Numbered from the stretch's first letter, positions 32,975 through 41,979 are shown. The stretch: 64,000 bases of DNA from an uncultured bacterium (GCA_900553895.1 USFB01000005.1:29575-93574), one strand, 5' to 3'. Program-made: numbers and translations. The notes: a model not told the origin generated them from the sequence alone.

Positions 32975-33786
32975 TTTTTTATAACCTCATACGAGTCTTT
33001 AATATCGTTTATGCTTGGACAGTTTGCTCTAAAATCATACATTTCTTTTAAATCAATTTCAGCGTAAACTCCACCTTCTATTTCTTCAATTTCATCCAAA
33101 ATTTTACCTTCAAAGTCGTAAATCAAAGAGTGTCCAAGATTTTCCACTCCGTCAGCCAATAATCCTGTTTGAGTAAGTGCAACCATAAATGTTTGATTTT
33201 CAATCGCTCTTGCTCGCGTTAATGTATCCCAATGAGTTTTTCTTGATTTTGGCCAAGCTGCCATATTTAGCAACAAATCCGCACCTGCTTTTCTATATGC
33301 TCTGTAAATTTCAGGGAAACGAATGTCATAACAAATTGTTAGTCCGATTTTTACGTCATCAAGTTCCACCATAACAGGATTTGAACCAACTGTTATATAT
33401 TGATTTTCGGTATCGCCGTTATAGGAATAAAGATGATTTTTGTTGTATGTGCAAACTAATTCACCATTTCGATTTATTACAGGACAAGTGTTAAAAAGCT
33501 TGTCTGCTTGCTTTTCAACAAAACTTCCGCCAATAACATTTACATTGTAAGTTTTTGCGATTTCTTTTAGCATATTAACGGCTTTAGATTCTTCCAAAAC
33601 TTCCGCACTAGCAGGAAAAGACGGACAATCCCAACCCACAGTCCATAATTCAGGCAAAAAGACGAAATCAATATTGCCGTATTTATCCAAATTTGCTTTT
33701 AATAAATTTTTAACTGTTTCTATGTTTAAAGCCACATCCCCGATTGCAGATTCCATTTGAATTGCAAGAAGTTTTATTTTTTCCAT
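32971..33786 (-). CDS. Carbon-nitrogen hydrolase (nitrilase superfamily, omega-amidase-like)
   Basis: 271 residues with the Glu-Lys-Cys triad: Glu46 in FLPELW, Lys in YNKNHLYS, Cys in TICYDIRFPE. Size and motifs fit the NIT2/YafV omega-amidase group, which hydrolyses alpha-ketoglutaramate-type amides. Start overlaps the acyltransferase end; stop overlaps dacB. Confidence 0.87.
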   Translation of the reverse strand: MEKIKLLAIQMESAIGDVALNIETVKNLLKANLDKYGNIDFVFLPELWTVGWDCPSFPASAEVLEESKAVNMLKEIAKTYNVNVIGGSFVEKQADKLFNTCPVINRNGELVCTYNKNHLYSYNGDTENQYITVGSNPVMVELDDVKIGLTICYDIRFPEIYRAYRKAGADLLLNMAAWPKSRKTHWDTLTRARAIENQTFMVALTQTGLLADGVENLGHSLIYDFEGKILDEIEEIEGGVYAEIDLKEMYDFRANCPSINDIKDSYEVIKK

Positions 33787-34448
33787 AATCCGAATTGATA
33801 TACCTCATCAAACGCTTTTGGCGCGTCTTTTTCTAATTGTTCCAAACTTTGTTGCAACTTTTGTCTTGCTTCCTCTTCTGTGTTTTCATCCCCATCTTGA
33901 GGAACATAAATTGGTTCTCCATAAAGATTTATAAGATTAGTTGCAAAAATTGGAGAACGCATCTCATCCCAAGAAGGGAATTTTGCGAAAGTAAAATTCT
34001 TTGAATACCAATAAACAGGGACAATTGGAACACCTGCCATTTTGGCAATCTTTATTACGCCGTCTTTAACGACTTTTGCCGGGCCTTTTGGACCATCAAC
34101 CATCATTGCACAATTTTCACCTGATTTTAGTATAGAAATCATTTGCATTGTAGCTTCAACAGCACCTTTTTTGCCTTTAGATCCTCGAACCGTTTTAAAG
34201 CCCCAACGTTCAACAACATCTGCGATAATTTCACCGTCACGAGAACGGCTAATTAGTACATGTAGTTTTGAACGGTGTCTGATGCCGTGTATACAAAATT
34301 GATGCGCATGCCACATTGCATATATGCAAGGCATTTTGTCCGGATTATTAACTTCGATAATTCTTGTGAAAAGCTCCTGTATCTTCAATACTCGAAAAAC
34401 AAGGTGCGAAAGCTTTGTAATATTTTTGCCGTCAAATAATCTAACCAT
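33774..34448 (-). CDS. DUF374-type lysophospholipid acyltransferase-like protein
   Basis: 224 residues. Has the family pattern MWHAHQF (acyltransferase-like HxxxxD area), SRSRDGEIIADVVERWGF, RGSKGKKGAVEA and MVDGPKGPAKVVKDG. DUF374 proteins are related to LpxL/PlsC acyltransferases and in several bacteria add the acyl or Kdo-linked groups of lipid A precursors. Overlaps the nitrilase gene by 13 bp. No membrane anchor is obvious. Confidence 0.85.
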   Translation of the reverse strand: MVRLFDGKNITKLSHLVFRVLKIQELFTRIIEVNNPDKMPCIYAMWHAHQFCIHGIRHRSKLHVLISRSRDGEIIADVVERWGFKTVRGSKGKKGAVEATMQMISILKSGENCAMMVDGPKGPAKVVKDGVIKIAKMAGVPIVPVYWYSKNFTFAKFPSWDEMRSPIFATNLINLYGEPIYVPQDGDENTEEEARQKLQQSLEQLEKDAPKAFDEVYQFGLWKK

Positions 34449-34494
34449 AACTCAATTATACAATAAATAAAATATTTACAAAAAAGCTAAATAA

Positions 34495-35523
34495 CTATTT
34501 CCAACGGTTTTCGTATTCTTGAACTTTTAAACAGGCTTGCTCTTCAGACAAATTATATTTTGCCAAACTTAAGATTATTCGTCCGCCGGATTCTTCGAAA
34601 AGTTTCTTCTTTATTTTGTATGGGTATGTTTCATTACCTTGCAAATTTCCGGCATGAATTTCTCTTATAATGTCATCAATATAGTTTTGAGTAAATTTAG
34701 GAATATTCGGAAATCTTTTTATATATTCGCATAGCGGCATGTTTTCTCGGTAACGATTTCCACTAGCAGAAGTTAATAAAAAATTACCTATAGTATTTAA
34801 TCCACCTATAGAAGCCGGAGTAATGTGTTCTATTGTTCCGGTAGACGCTATAAATATACGTCGTATAATTTCCGCCTGTTGACGTTTTGAGTATTTAACA
34901 ACAAAAGCATTTCTACTGCTTTCTGATGTTGGTAAAAAAAGTGCTTTATTTTTTATATTGTTGAAAATTTCTTTTTCATTTGATTTTGGAATAATTTCTT
35001 CTAATGAACTTAAGAATGTTTTTCTTTTAAAATTATCATGTTTTGAATTTGTTAAAATTATTTGTCTGCATTTTGTTGTCTTATATCTTATATTTAAAGC
35101 TGTTTGCGGAGATAGTTTTCTCGTTAAATAGTCTACGTTATCTAAAACATCTAATTCTTCTAATTTTAATTTTGTTAAACAGTTTGTTTTTATCATCTGC
35201 AAACAATTTTGTAAATTATCATCAGGATTTAATAGTGAAAAATCCTTAAAAATTGCAAACATTGCTTTTTCAACAGGAAGCATAAAATCTTGATAGTTGC
35301 TTAAAAGAGCAACGGCATCCTCTGCTGTAATACATTTATTAAGTCCTTTTTCAAAAGGTTTTATAGTATTAGACGGAATTATTTTAATCCCTCTATAAGG
35401 GCAAGTTATATTTTTTAATTTTCTTAACGGCTTGCCTGCAGAAGTTTTACCTTCATTAGGTACGTCATAATAATAGTTAAAGTATTTTTCCAGCGTAACT
35501 TTTTTGAAATTCTTCTTAGGCAT
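34495..35523 (-). CDS. HNH-nuclease-like protein, unknown function
   Basis: 342 residues. The only recognisable segment is residues 230-264, TIEHITPASIGGLNTIGNFLL-TSASGNRYRENMPL, which follows the HNH pattern (EHI.P.S.GG.N...N....N). The zinc-binding Cys pairs common in HNH enzymes are absent. The N-terminus has a conserved-looking ITCPYRGIKI segment. No phage genes or modification gene adjoin it. It could be a nuclease or a structural relative that binds DNA. Confidence 0.5.
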   Translation of the reverse strand: MPKKNFKKVTLEKYFNYYYDVPNEGKTSAGKPLRKLKNITCPYRGIKIIPSNTIKPFEKGLNKCITAEDAVALLSNYQDFMLPVEKAMFAIFKDFSLLNPDDNLQNCLQMIKTNCLTKLKLEELDVLDNVDYLTRKLSPQTALNIRYKTTKCRQIILTNSKHDNFKRKTFLSSLEEIIPKSNEKEIFNNIKNKALFLPTSESSRNAFVVKYSKRQQAEIIRRIFIASTGTIEHITPASIGGLNTIGNFLLTSASGNRYRENMPLCEYIKRFPNIPKFTQNYIDDIIREIHAGNLQGNETYPYKIKKKLFEESGGRIILSLAKYNLSEEQACLKVQEYENRWK

Positions 35524-35604
35524 AAACTGCTTTCTAAATTAAAAACTTTATCTCCATGATAGCAAATTGAGTTGTGTTACGCAAGATAAATTACAGGCTA
35601 AATT

Positions 35605-35636
35605 AAGTCCCGAACGAAAAATTTCGTTCGGGACTT
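35605..35636 (-). terminator. Terminator hairpin after the DUF378 gene
   Basis: A perfect 15-bp stem (AAGTCCCGAACGAAA and its complement) with a 2-nt loop, 4 bp after the stop of the minus-strand gene. The T tract is short, so it may also act as an mRNA-stabilising hairpin. Confidence 0.6.
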
Positions 35637-35640
35637 ATCA

Positions 35641-35874
35641 TTAAAGACCGCAATGACCATATTTACAGTTATCAATTTGATGTCTGTCGCAGTTGTACAT
35701 AAAATAGCCTGATGCAAAAGCACTTAACCCAACAAGAGTATAAACGATTCTTGACATAACCGTCATATCACCAAAAATCTGTGCTACCAAATTTAAGCCA
35801 AAGATTCCGATAAGCCCCCAATTTAGCGCACCAATAAGTGTCAAAACATAAGCTAAATATTTAATGTATTTCAT
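35641..35874 (-). CDS. DUF378 small membrane protein
   Basis: 77 residues with two membrane helices and the DUF378 signature LTLIGALNWGLIGIFGLNLV, followed by VYTLVGLSA. The C-terminus has Cys/His residues (CDRHQIDNCKYGHCG) that might bind metal. AAAGGAGG precedes the start. Function of the family is unknown. Confidence 0.88.
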   Translation of the reverse strand: MKYIKYLAYVLTLIGALNWGLIGIFGLNLVAQIFGDMTVMSRIVYTLVGLSAFASGYFMYNCDRHQIDNCKYGHCGL

Positions 35875-35993
35875 ATCATACCTCCTTTTTTCATTTATAT
35901 TATGACTTATCTTGAAGGAGATTTAATTAACATTTTGGAGTAAGTATTATTGTTAATATTTAAAACAAGAGCACCGAGGAGATCAAAATGTCG

Positions 35994-36013
35994 GTTGGGC
36001 ATACTTGCCCAAC
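35994..36013. repeat. GTTGGGC hairpin repeat, copy 2
   Basis: GTTGGGC, 6-nt loop, GCCCAAC, followed by AATAA, just past the stop of fliR. Same arms and same following bases as the copy at 24.0 kb. Confidence 0.55.
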
Positions 36014-36041
36014 AATAACACAAATAAAATTTTACAAAACC

Positions 36042-36821
36042 TTAAAACATGCCGGCAATCTGTGTCATAAAACGTTCTATTAAAACGCTTATATATTCAG
36101 CCATCGGACGCATAAACATTAAAGATAAAAGCAAACCTAAATAAATCTTTAACGGCATTGAAACCATAAAAATGTTCATTTGTGGCATCATTTTTGAAGT
36201 AAAACCTAATAAAATATCAGTAATAAACAATATACCGAATATAGGAAGAGCTATGCTTAAACCGATTCCGAATATTTGTCCGCTCATTTGTACAATTTGT
36301 CCGACAAGTTCAGGAGAGAATGTAAATACATAGCCAACTGGCATTGATTTAAAGCTGTTATAAATCGCAGAAAACAACCATTGATGTGCACCTAAACCTA
36401 TAAACAGCATGGATGCCAAATAAGTATAAGCTTGTGTAATAACTGGAGATTGTCCGCCGGAAGTCGGGTTTAATGCTTGGTCTGCAGATAAGCCCATTTG
36501 AACGGCAAACGTATTTACACCCATTTCAATTCCCACAAACAAAATATTTGCGCAAAATCCCATTGCAAAACCAATTATAAATTCTTTAAAAAGAATTAAA
36601 GTTAAAGCAGGTACAGAATTTGGCACAACAAAGCTTGTATTATATTGAACTATCGGAAATAAAATAAATGCAATACAAGCAGCTAGCCAAATTTTTACTT
36701 GAGTTGGTATCGGATATGTTGAAAAAAGCGGAGCGGAAGCAAACAATCCTGAAAGTCTTGTGAAGATTGCCATAAAAAGAATTATATTGCTAACCGAAAA
36801 CAACACATCCAAGTTAAACAT
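36042..36821 (-). CDS. fliR: Flagellar export gate protein FliR
   Basis: 259 residues with six to seven membrane helices. Contains the FliR segments RLSGLFASAPLFS, KEFIIGFAMGF, GVNTFAVQMGLSADQALNP and the C-terminal MAEYISVLIERF. With FliP and FliQ it forms the export gate of the flagellar type III apparatus in the inner membrane. It overlaps the fliQ stop by one base. Confidence 0.93.
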   Translation of the reverse strand: MFNLDVLFSVSNIILFMAIFTRLSGLFASAPLFSTYPIPTQVKIWLAACIAFILFPIVQYNTSFVVPNSVPALTLILFKEFIIGFAMGFCANILFVGIEMGVNTFAVQMGLSADQALNPTSGGQSPVITQAYTYLASMLFIGLGAHQWLFSAIYNSFKSMPVGYVFTFSPELVGQIVQMSGQIFGIGLSIALPIFGILFITDILLGFTSKMMPQMNIFMVSMPLKIYLGLLLSLMFMRPMAEYISVLIERFMTQIAGMF

Positions 36822-37096
36822 TATATAACACCTATCAATTGAGGAATCATATCCATAAATTCATTAAATGTTGTTATAAAAATACTCATCATCCAAGGCA
36901 TCAAGAATATCAATAAAATTACGCAGCCAACAATTTTTGGAACAAACGTTAATGTTGATTCTTGAATTTGTGTTACTGTTTGGAAAATACTTACCAAAAG
37001 ACCCAAAACTACACCAACTAGCAGAATCGGAACTGAGATTTCCAAAGTTAATATGAACATTTTCTGTAAAAGTGTTATTACTATATCTTGATTCAT
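36821..37096 (-). CDS. fliQ: Flagellar export gate protein FliQ
   Basis: 91 residues, two membrane helices, with the family pattern PILLVGVVLGLLVSIFQTVTQIQESTLTFVPKI. Third ring of the export gate. It lies 105 bp after fliP; the gap holds a REP-like repeat. Confidence 0.93.
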   Translation of the reverse strand: MNQDIVITLLQKMFILTLEISVPILLVGVVLGLLVSIFQTVTQIQESTLTFVPKIVGCVILLIFLMPWMMSIFITTFNEFMDMIPQLIGVI

Positions 37097-37141
37097 TGTT
37101 TTACTTTCTACTTATTCTTTTGACTAACAAGAGTTGGTCAT

Positions 37142-37176
37142 TCCCTCTCCTTACAGGAGAGGACTAGGGTGAGGTG
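37142..37176. repeat. REP-like hairpin between fliP and fliQ
   Basis: CCTCTCC-TTAC-AGGAGAGG hairpin followed by ACTAGGGTGAGGTG, the same family as the repeats in the glycosyltransferase genes. It splits an otherwise tight fliPQR operon and may alter mRNA stability there. Confidence 0.65.
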
Positions 37177-37201
37177 TCTGCACAAGCCTCACAATTTAAT
37201 A

Positions 37202-37960
37202 CTATGTCACAAAACTTTCTACAAGCGATTTAACAACCAAATACCATCCGTCTACCATTACAAACATAATAAGTTTAAACGGTAACGCAATCATGGTTGG
37301 TGGCAAGAACATCATACCCATTGATACCAGTACCGATGAAACTACAATATCTATAACAAGAAACGGAAGATAAACAACAAAACCTATTGTGAACGCGGTT
37401 TTAAGTTCGCTCAAAATAAATGATGGTAAAAGCACATAAGTCGGCACATCATCCTTATTTTTAGGTTTTTCTATTTTCGCCATTCTTACAAACAACGCCA
37501 ATTCTTTTTCATGCGTTTGCTTAAACATAAATTTACGAACAGGTTCAATCCCTCTATCAAGCGCAACCTGTTGCGTAATTTGATTATTCATATAAGGTTG
37601 TAGAGCTTTCTCATTAATTTCATTAAAAGTCGGTGCCATTATAAAGAACGTTAAAATTAACGCTAAACTTGTAATAACTTGGTTAGGAGGAAGGTTGCCC
37701 GCCCCGATAGCTTGTCTTGTTAGCGACAAAACTACAACAAGTCTTATAAAGCTCGTTGTCATAATCAAAATACTTGGTGCAAGTGTCAAAATAGTTAACC
37801 AAATAAGAATTTGCAAACCATTTGTAAAATCTTGCGGAGTATTTGCCGTACCTAATCCAATATTTATATTCGGAAATGTCATCGCAGCATTTGACGGCAT
37901 AATTGAAAACAAAAACAGCCCAAATGCCCCTCCCCACTTCTTTATATCTGATAACTTCAT
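37202..37960 (-). CDS. fliP: Flagellar export gate protein FliP
   Basis: 252 residues. An N-terminal signal peptide (AAAMTF region, about 1-26), then four membrane helices with the FliP signatures TTSFIRLVVVLSLTRQAIGAGNLPPNQV, PSFILSELKTAFTIGF and SSVLVSMGMMFLPPTMIALPFKL. It forms the core of the export channel. A MGxAASQ-family gene lies 106 bp upstream on the same strand. Confidence 0.95.
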   Translation of the reverse strand: MKLSDIKKWGGAFGLFLFSIMPSNAAMTFPNINIGLGTANTPQDFTNGLQILIWLTILTLAPSILIMTTSFIRLVVVLSLTRQAIGAGNLPPNQVITSLALILTFFIMAPTFNEINEKALQPYMNNQITQQVALDRGIEPVRKFMFKQTHEKELALFVRMAKIEKPKNKDDVPTYVLLPSFILSELKTAFTIGFVVYLPFLVIDIVVSSVLVSMGMMFLPPTMIALPFKLIMFVMVDGWYLVVKSLVESFVT

Positions 37961-38066
37961 TATGTTTCCTTTAAAAATCGACTATACTTCAATAATATGC
38001 TAACAAATTGAAGTAAGTCATGGCAAATCATTAAGTTTTATTGCAGGAAAAAGGTTTAATATTAAT

Positions 38067-39530
38067 TTAACCAAATATTGCAAAATTAGTTTCGATGTTT
38101 TTATCTCTTACGGATTCGATACCTTTAATCATTTCATTAATAGCAGATTGTTCTGTTTCTAAGTTTTGCATCCTTTGGTCAATTCTTGATTCTTTTTCGT
38201 TAATCACGCTTTTTTCATATTCATATTGAACCTGAGCTTCATTTTGAGCATCTGCGTCGTTTACAGTAAAAATATTATCAATATTAGAAGCAATGCTGCT
38301 ATCATATTCATATTTAGTTTTGCCATTATCGTCTTCAGTTTCTTTCATTGTAGTGATATAAAATTGATTGTTCTGCAACATTTGGTTTAAATAATCGTTG
38401 TCTTCAACACTGGAATTAACCTCATAACCATTTTCTACCATTGCGGCAAACAATTGGTCATAAAATTTTATTTCACTTTCTTGAGAAGCTGTTAAAGACT
38501 GATTATCAACATTCACAGCACTTTTATTATCTGCTTGTGCTTTTTTATATTCAGCTTCCTTTGCATCATAACTGGTTTTCCAATTTTGCCATTCTGTGCT
38601 TTGAGTATCTCTTGTTACATATCTGGTTTCATTATTAACTTCTGTTGTGCTACCACCGGCATTACAATAAGCACCGAGAATTTGGTTAATCATAGTTGCA
38701 ACATTAACCTTATAATTATCACCATCTTTTGTAAAACCATTACCGCCTGTTAATTGATCTTTTGTTAGCGTAAAAGAAGTTTCACCTTGTTGTTCTTGAT
38801 AAGTTTTGCAAGCAGCTTTAAATTTAGTTTTATCATCTTCTGTTAAGTATCTGCTTGCATTGTCATATATAGAATTTAATAATGAATTCAAATTTGAACT
38901 TGCAGTATTAGAGTTTCCTAATGTTATGCTGCCATTTGCTTGAGAACACAACTTTCCAATATCTAAACTTCCACCGTTGTATGAAACACTTCCAACTAAT
39001 GATGCAAATTGTTTTTCAGTATTTTTTTTAACAGTCGGTTCGCTGTCTCCAAGTTTTTCTAATTCAGCTTGCAATTTATTAGCATTTTCTACAGAACTTT
39101 CTACTGCTGCACTTGTAGTAGCTGCATTGCTTAAGGTTTCTTTTGAAACACCTGTTAAACCTGACAAAATAGCAATTCTGGTATCACCTTCGTATTTGCC
39201 TCCGTTTGCTTCAAGCATTTCTGCATATTTTTCATATTTACTGTCCAATACAATGTTTCCATTAGTATTAGTAAGTAAATAAGGAGTATTATTGTTATAT
39301 GTATTTGGACGCATCAAATTGCCGTAACTCAAATCAACATAAGTTACACCGGAATTGTTTGACCATTTCAATGTTTTTGTACTTAACGCATCTTGAAAAT
39401 TCTTCGAAACTCTCTTCATATCCCTGGAAAGAGAGGTTTTTTGTAAAGACAAATCTTCAAGCGTCCTGCCGATTGTGTTTTTTCGGCTGGTGAGCTGCAA
39501 TAATCTAACTTGTGATGCTGCCATTCCCAT
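38067..39530 (-). CDS. MGxAASQ-family protein 2, upstream of fliPQR
   Basis: 487 residues starting MGMAASQVRLLQLTSRKN. N-terminal helical block, a conserved segment VTYVDLSYGNLMRP...LLTNTNGNIVL, a long variable Asn/Ser/Thr-rich centre, and a C-terminal coiled coil (YEKSVINEKESRIDQRMQNL) ending NFAIFG. No signal peptide. It is transcribed from a consensus sigma-28 promoter and heads the fliP-fliQ-fliR group. The design (helical ends, variable middle, aromatic end) is like flagellin/FlgL-type export substrates, though no homology to them is claimed. Confidence 0.75.
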   Translation of the reverse strand: MGMAASQVRLLQLTSRKNTIGRTLEDLSLQKTSLSRDMKRVSKNFQDALSTKTLKWSNNSGVTYVDLSYGNLMRPNTYNNNTPYLLTNTNGNIVLDSKYEKYAEMLEANGGKYEGDTRIAILSGLTGVSKETLSNAATTSAAVESSVENANKLQAELEKLGDSEPTVKKNTEKQFASLVGSVSYNGGSLDIGKLCSQANGSITLGNSNTASSNLNSLLNSIYDNASRYLTEDDKTKFKAACKTYQEQQGETSFTLTKDQLTGGNGFTKDGDNYKVNVATMINQILGAYCNAGGSTTEVNNETRYVTRDTQSTEWQNWKTSYDAKEAEYKKAQADNKSAVNVDNQSLTASQESEIKFYDQLFAAMVENGYEVNSSVEDNDYLNQMLQNNQFYITTMKETEDDNGKTKYEYDSSIASNIDNIFTVNDADAQNEAQVQYEYEKSVINEKESRIDQRMQNLETEQSAINEMIKGIESVRDKNIETNFAIFG

Positions 39531-39574
39531 GATTTGTCCGCTTTCCTTTATAATTTTCCCTTGTTTTAATATAT

Positions 39575-39601
39575 ATATCGGCAGATTTTTTTAAAACTTT
39601 A
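39575..39601 (-). promoter_or_regulatory. Sigma-28 (FliA-type) promoter before MGxAASQ protein 2 and fliPQR
   Basis: On the minus strand TAAAGTTT, 11 bp, GCCGATAT: 15 of 16 consensus bases with the canonical spacer, 44 bp upstream of the start codon. Confidence 0.85.
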
Positions 39602-39644
39602 GCTTTTTTTGAAATATTGTTACAAATCTTTACTTTGCTATATT

Positions 39645-39712
39645 AAGTTTTGTAACAAAAATATCGTTTGTTGAAATTGAGACTTTTTTAAATACTTTTT
39701 ATATATGTAAGA
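39645..39712 (+). promoter_or_regulatory. Two-box promoter region of the 148-residue protein gene
   Basis: Box 1 AAGTTTTGTAACA (39645-39657) and box 2 TACTTTTTATATATGTAAGA (39693-39712) are 35 bp apart. The same boxes with the same 35-bp gap occur before the 273-residue protein gene at 46.1 kb. Box 2 ends 23 bp before the ATG and probably contains the -10 element. Confidence 0.6.
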
Positions 39713-39735
39713 TTTAAAAAGTAAGGTGAAACAAG

Positions 39736-40182
39736 ATGGCAATCGCAAATTTACACGAAACATTAATGAGTTATAAGTTAAGAAGAAATGCTCTTAACCT
39801 TGAAATTACTCAATTGCAAAACCAAAAAACACTTGCTACTTATTCACAAGCTGATGCTACTGAATTAAAATTGGCTCAAGATAGAGCCAACAAATCTTAC
39901 TTCAAAGGTATTTTTGAAGCAGACCAAGCCGAAGGCGGTGCTCATTTATATGATGATTATAAAGATTATACAGAAATTCCTGATTTTGAAGATGAAGTAG
40001 ATAAAATTACTGCTCAATATCAAGATCAATTAAACGAACTATCTGCTTGGGAAACTCAAGTCGATGCACAATTAACAACTGATAGTGCAGAATTAGAAGA
40101 AGTTAATGCTTACTTAGAATCATTGAAATCAATGCTTTCAAGCAATATTCAAGAAGACTTTAACTACGGTTTGAACGGATAA
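39736..40182 (+). CDS. Small helical protein, divergent from the fliPQR unit
   Basis: 148 residues. N-terminus MAIANLHETLMSYKLRRNALNLEITQ..., then an acidic mid-part and two C-terminal helices (DQLNELSAWETQVDAQL and LEEVNAYLESLKSML). Its ends echo the MGxAASQ family (start of a long helix with Leu/Arg, coiled-coil end), but direct homology is not shown. No signal peptide. Divergently transcribed from MGxAASQ protein 2 and followed by a strong terminator. Function unknown; an export substrate or chaperone is possible. Confidence 0.6.
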   Translation: MAIANLHETLMSYKLRRNALNLEITQLQNQKTLATYSQADATELKLAQDRANKSYFKGIFEADQAEGGAHLYDDYKDYTEIPDFEDEVDKITAQYQDQLNELSAWETQVDAQLTTDSAELEEVNAYLESLKSMLSSNIQEDFNYGLNG

Positions 40183-40189
40183 TAAAAGG

Positions 40190-40220
40190 TCTTGGTTCTT
40201 AAAAGAACCAAGATTTTTTT
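40190..40220 (+). terminator. Terminator after the 148-residue protein gene
   Basis: 11-bp stem TCTTGGTTCTT/AAGAACCAAGA with a 2-nt loop and seven T residues. Confidence 0.85.
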
Positions 40221-40281
40221 ATTACAAAGTTCTTCTTACTTTTTGGGGTGTATTAACTATTTAGACGTATATTTTGATAAC

Positions 40282-40530
40282 TATCTCACCCTCATCAGGG
40301 CTCCGCCCAGCTTGTCTTGGATTATTCGGGCGAGCATAACATTCCAATAACAACAAATCCTAACGGATTTTTTATGTTATTTCCATGTTGTTTGCTCTTA
40401 TGAGCTTACGCTCTACCGAAAATCCACTCTCCCCTCGAGTGAGAAGCCATGAGATACGCTAATCTAACGCAAATAACCGCTTCGCCCTTGAGGGGAGAAA
40501 CTGCTCGGAGGGCTGATGAGGGTGAGATAA
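40282..40530. repeat. Composite REP-like repeat element
   Basis: Bounded by an inverted repeat: TATCTCACCCTCATCAG at the left and CTGATGAGGGTGAGATA at the right. Internal blocks are CTTCGCCCTTGAGGGGAG and CTCTCCCCTCGAGTGAGAAGC. These blocks recur at 19.3 kb and 44.6 kb. Confidence 0.75.
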
Positions 40531-40543
40531 ATACAATAATCAA

Positions 40544-40661
40544 TAAAAGTTAATGGTGCAAAAAATTGCACCCTACAATTTTAAATAAAAATATGTTCGA
40601 TATTAAATGTATTTTTAATTAAGGAAAAGTAGGGTGCAATTTTTTGCACCATTAACTTTTA
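40544..40661. repeat. 118-bp MITE-like element with 33-bp perfect inverted ends
   Basis: Left arm 40544-40576 and right arm 40629-40661 are perfect inverted copies 33 nt long, and each arm is itself palindromic (GGTGCAA...TTGCACC). The 52-bp centre is AT-rich and non-coding. It ends one base before the stop codon of the antiporter gene and may act as its terminator. Confidence 0.7.
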
Positions 40662-40662
40662 A

Positions 40663-41979
40663 TTAGCCAAATATCCAAATTCCAATCAACGCAAATGCAA
40701 TTAGCGCAATATTGTAATGCAGGAATGTTGGAATACATGTATCAAAAATATGATTATGCTGTCCATCAGCATTCAAACCCGCTGTAGGTCCCAATGTTGT
40801 GTCAGAAGCAGGAGAACCTGCATCACCCAAAGCCGCTGCCGCAGCCAAAAGCACCACTATCTGTTGCGGATTAAATCCTAAATGCGTGCAAACAGGAATA
40901 AACAGAACTGCCAATATAGGAATTGTACCAAAAGATGTGCCAATCCCAATTGTTATAAATAAACCGATAATTAAAATTATCAAAGATGTTAAAATAACAT
41001 TGTTTGGCAAAATTCCGATAACAAGATTAACGAGAGAATCAATCGCACCTGTTTCTTTTAGAACTGATGCAAATCCTGCTGCAACAAGCATTACAAAGGC
41101 GATATAACCCATCAAATAGATACCTTCGTTCATCATATGATCCATTTTGTCTTGCGGAATTACGCCGAAAGAGAAAATTATACCTAAGCCGACTAATGCA
41201 CCAAGCGGTAATGATTGGGTTAACAACTGAACAACAAAAGTAGCAATCGTCGCTAATATTACAACATAGTGTCTTTTTCGGAATTTACCTTCGCTTTGAG
41301 GCATATTTGCAATTTGTTTATCTTCATATATTCTAGGTTTACGATAAGTTATAAAAACAGCGACTAAAAGCCCGACGAGCATGCCCAAACCAAGTATAAA
41401 AGTAGATTTCCAAATTTCGCTTCTTAAAATTTGTACGCCGTTTTGAGTCATGTTATCTGCAATAAGATTTTGGAAAATTAAACCAAATCCTGCCGGTATT
41501 GCAATATAAGGCATTTTTAAACCAAATGCCAAAACACAAGCTACTGCGCGCCTGTCAATTTCAAGTTTATTCATTATTTTTAATAATGGCGGAATGATTA
41601 TAGGAATAAACGCAATATGAATCGGCACTATGTTTTGAGATGTCATAGCTATAAGCGTCAAAATACCGAGCAAAACAAACTTTTTCCCTGCTACAACCTC
41701 TGTGATTTTTCTTGATACAACATCCGTAAAACCCGAATGAGCCATTGTTGCAGCAAAAGCACCGAGTAAAATATAACTCAAAGCTGTTTCAGAATTTCCG
41801 CCCATGCCTGAAATAAATACATCCATGATTTTTTGAATATGCATGCCGGAAACAAGTCCTGCAACAATTGTAGAAATAATTATTGCAAGTAAAACATTAA
41901 CTTTTCTGATACACAAAATACATAATAAAATTACAGCAACAAGAGCGGGATTTAAACATAGCTGTAAAAGTGTATTCAT
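40663..41979 (-). CDS. Na+/H+ antiporter family protein (YuiF/NhaC-like)
   Basis: 438 residues, about twelve membrane helices. Contains IVPIHIAFIPIIIPPLL and a LGDAGSPASDTTLGPT segment near residue 400, typical of the YuiF-type antiporter family (distant from NhaC). Such proteins exchange Na+ (or amino acids) for H+ across the inner membrane. Its start overlaps the stop of the 100-residue gene upstream by one base, so the two are coupled. Confidence 0.82.
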   Translation of the reverse strand: MNTLLQLCLNPALVAVILLCILCIRKVNVLLAIIISTIVAGLVSGMHIQKIMDVFISGMGGNSETALSYILLGAFAATMAHSGFTDVVSRKITEVVAGKKFVLLGILTLIAMTSQNIVPIHIAFIPIIIPPLLKIMNKLEIDRRAVACVLAFGLKMPYIAIPAGFGLIFQNLIADNMTQNGVQILRSEIWKSTFILGLGMLVGLLVAVFITYRKPRIYEDKQIANMPQSEGKFRKRHYVVILATIATFVVQLLTQSLPLGALVGLGIIFSFGVIPQDKMDHMMNEGIYLMGYIAFVMLVAAGFASVLKETGAIDSLVNLVIGILPNNVILTSLIILIIGLFITIGIGTSFGTIPILAVLFIPVCTHLGFNPQQIVVLLAAAAALGDAGSPASDTTLGPTAGLNADGQHNHIFDTCIPTFLHYNIALIAFALIGIWIFG

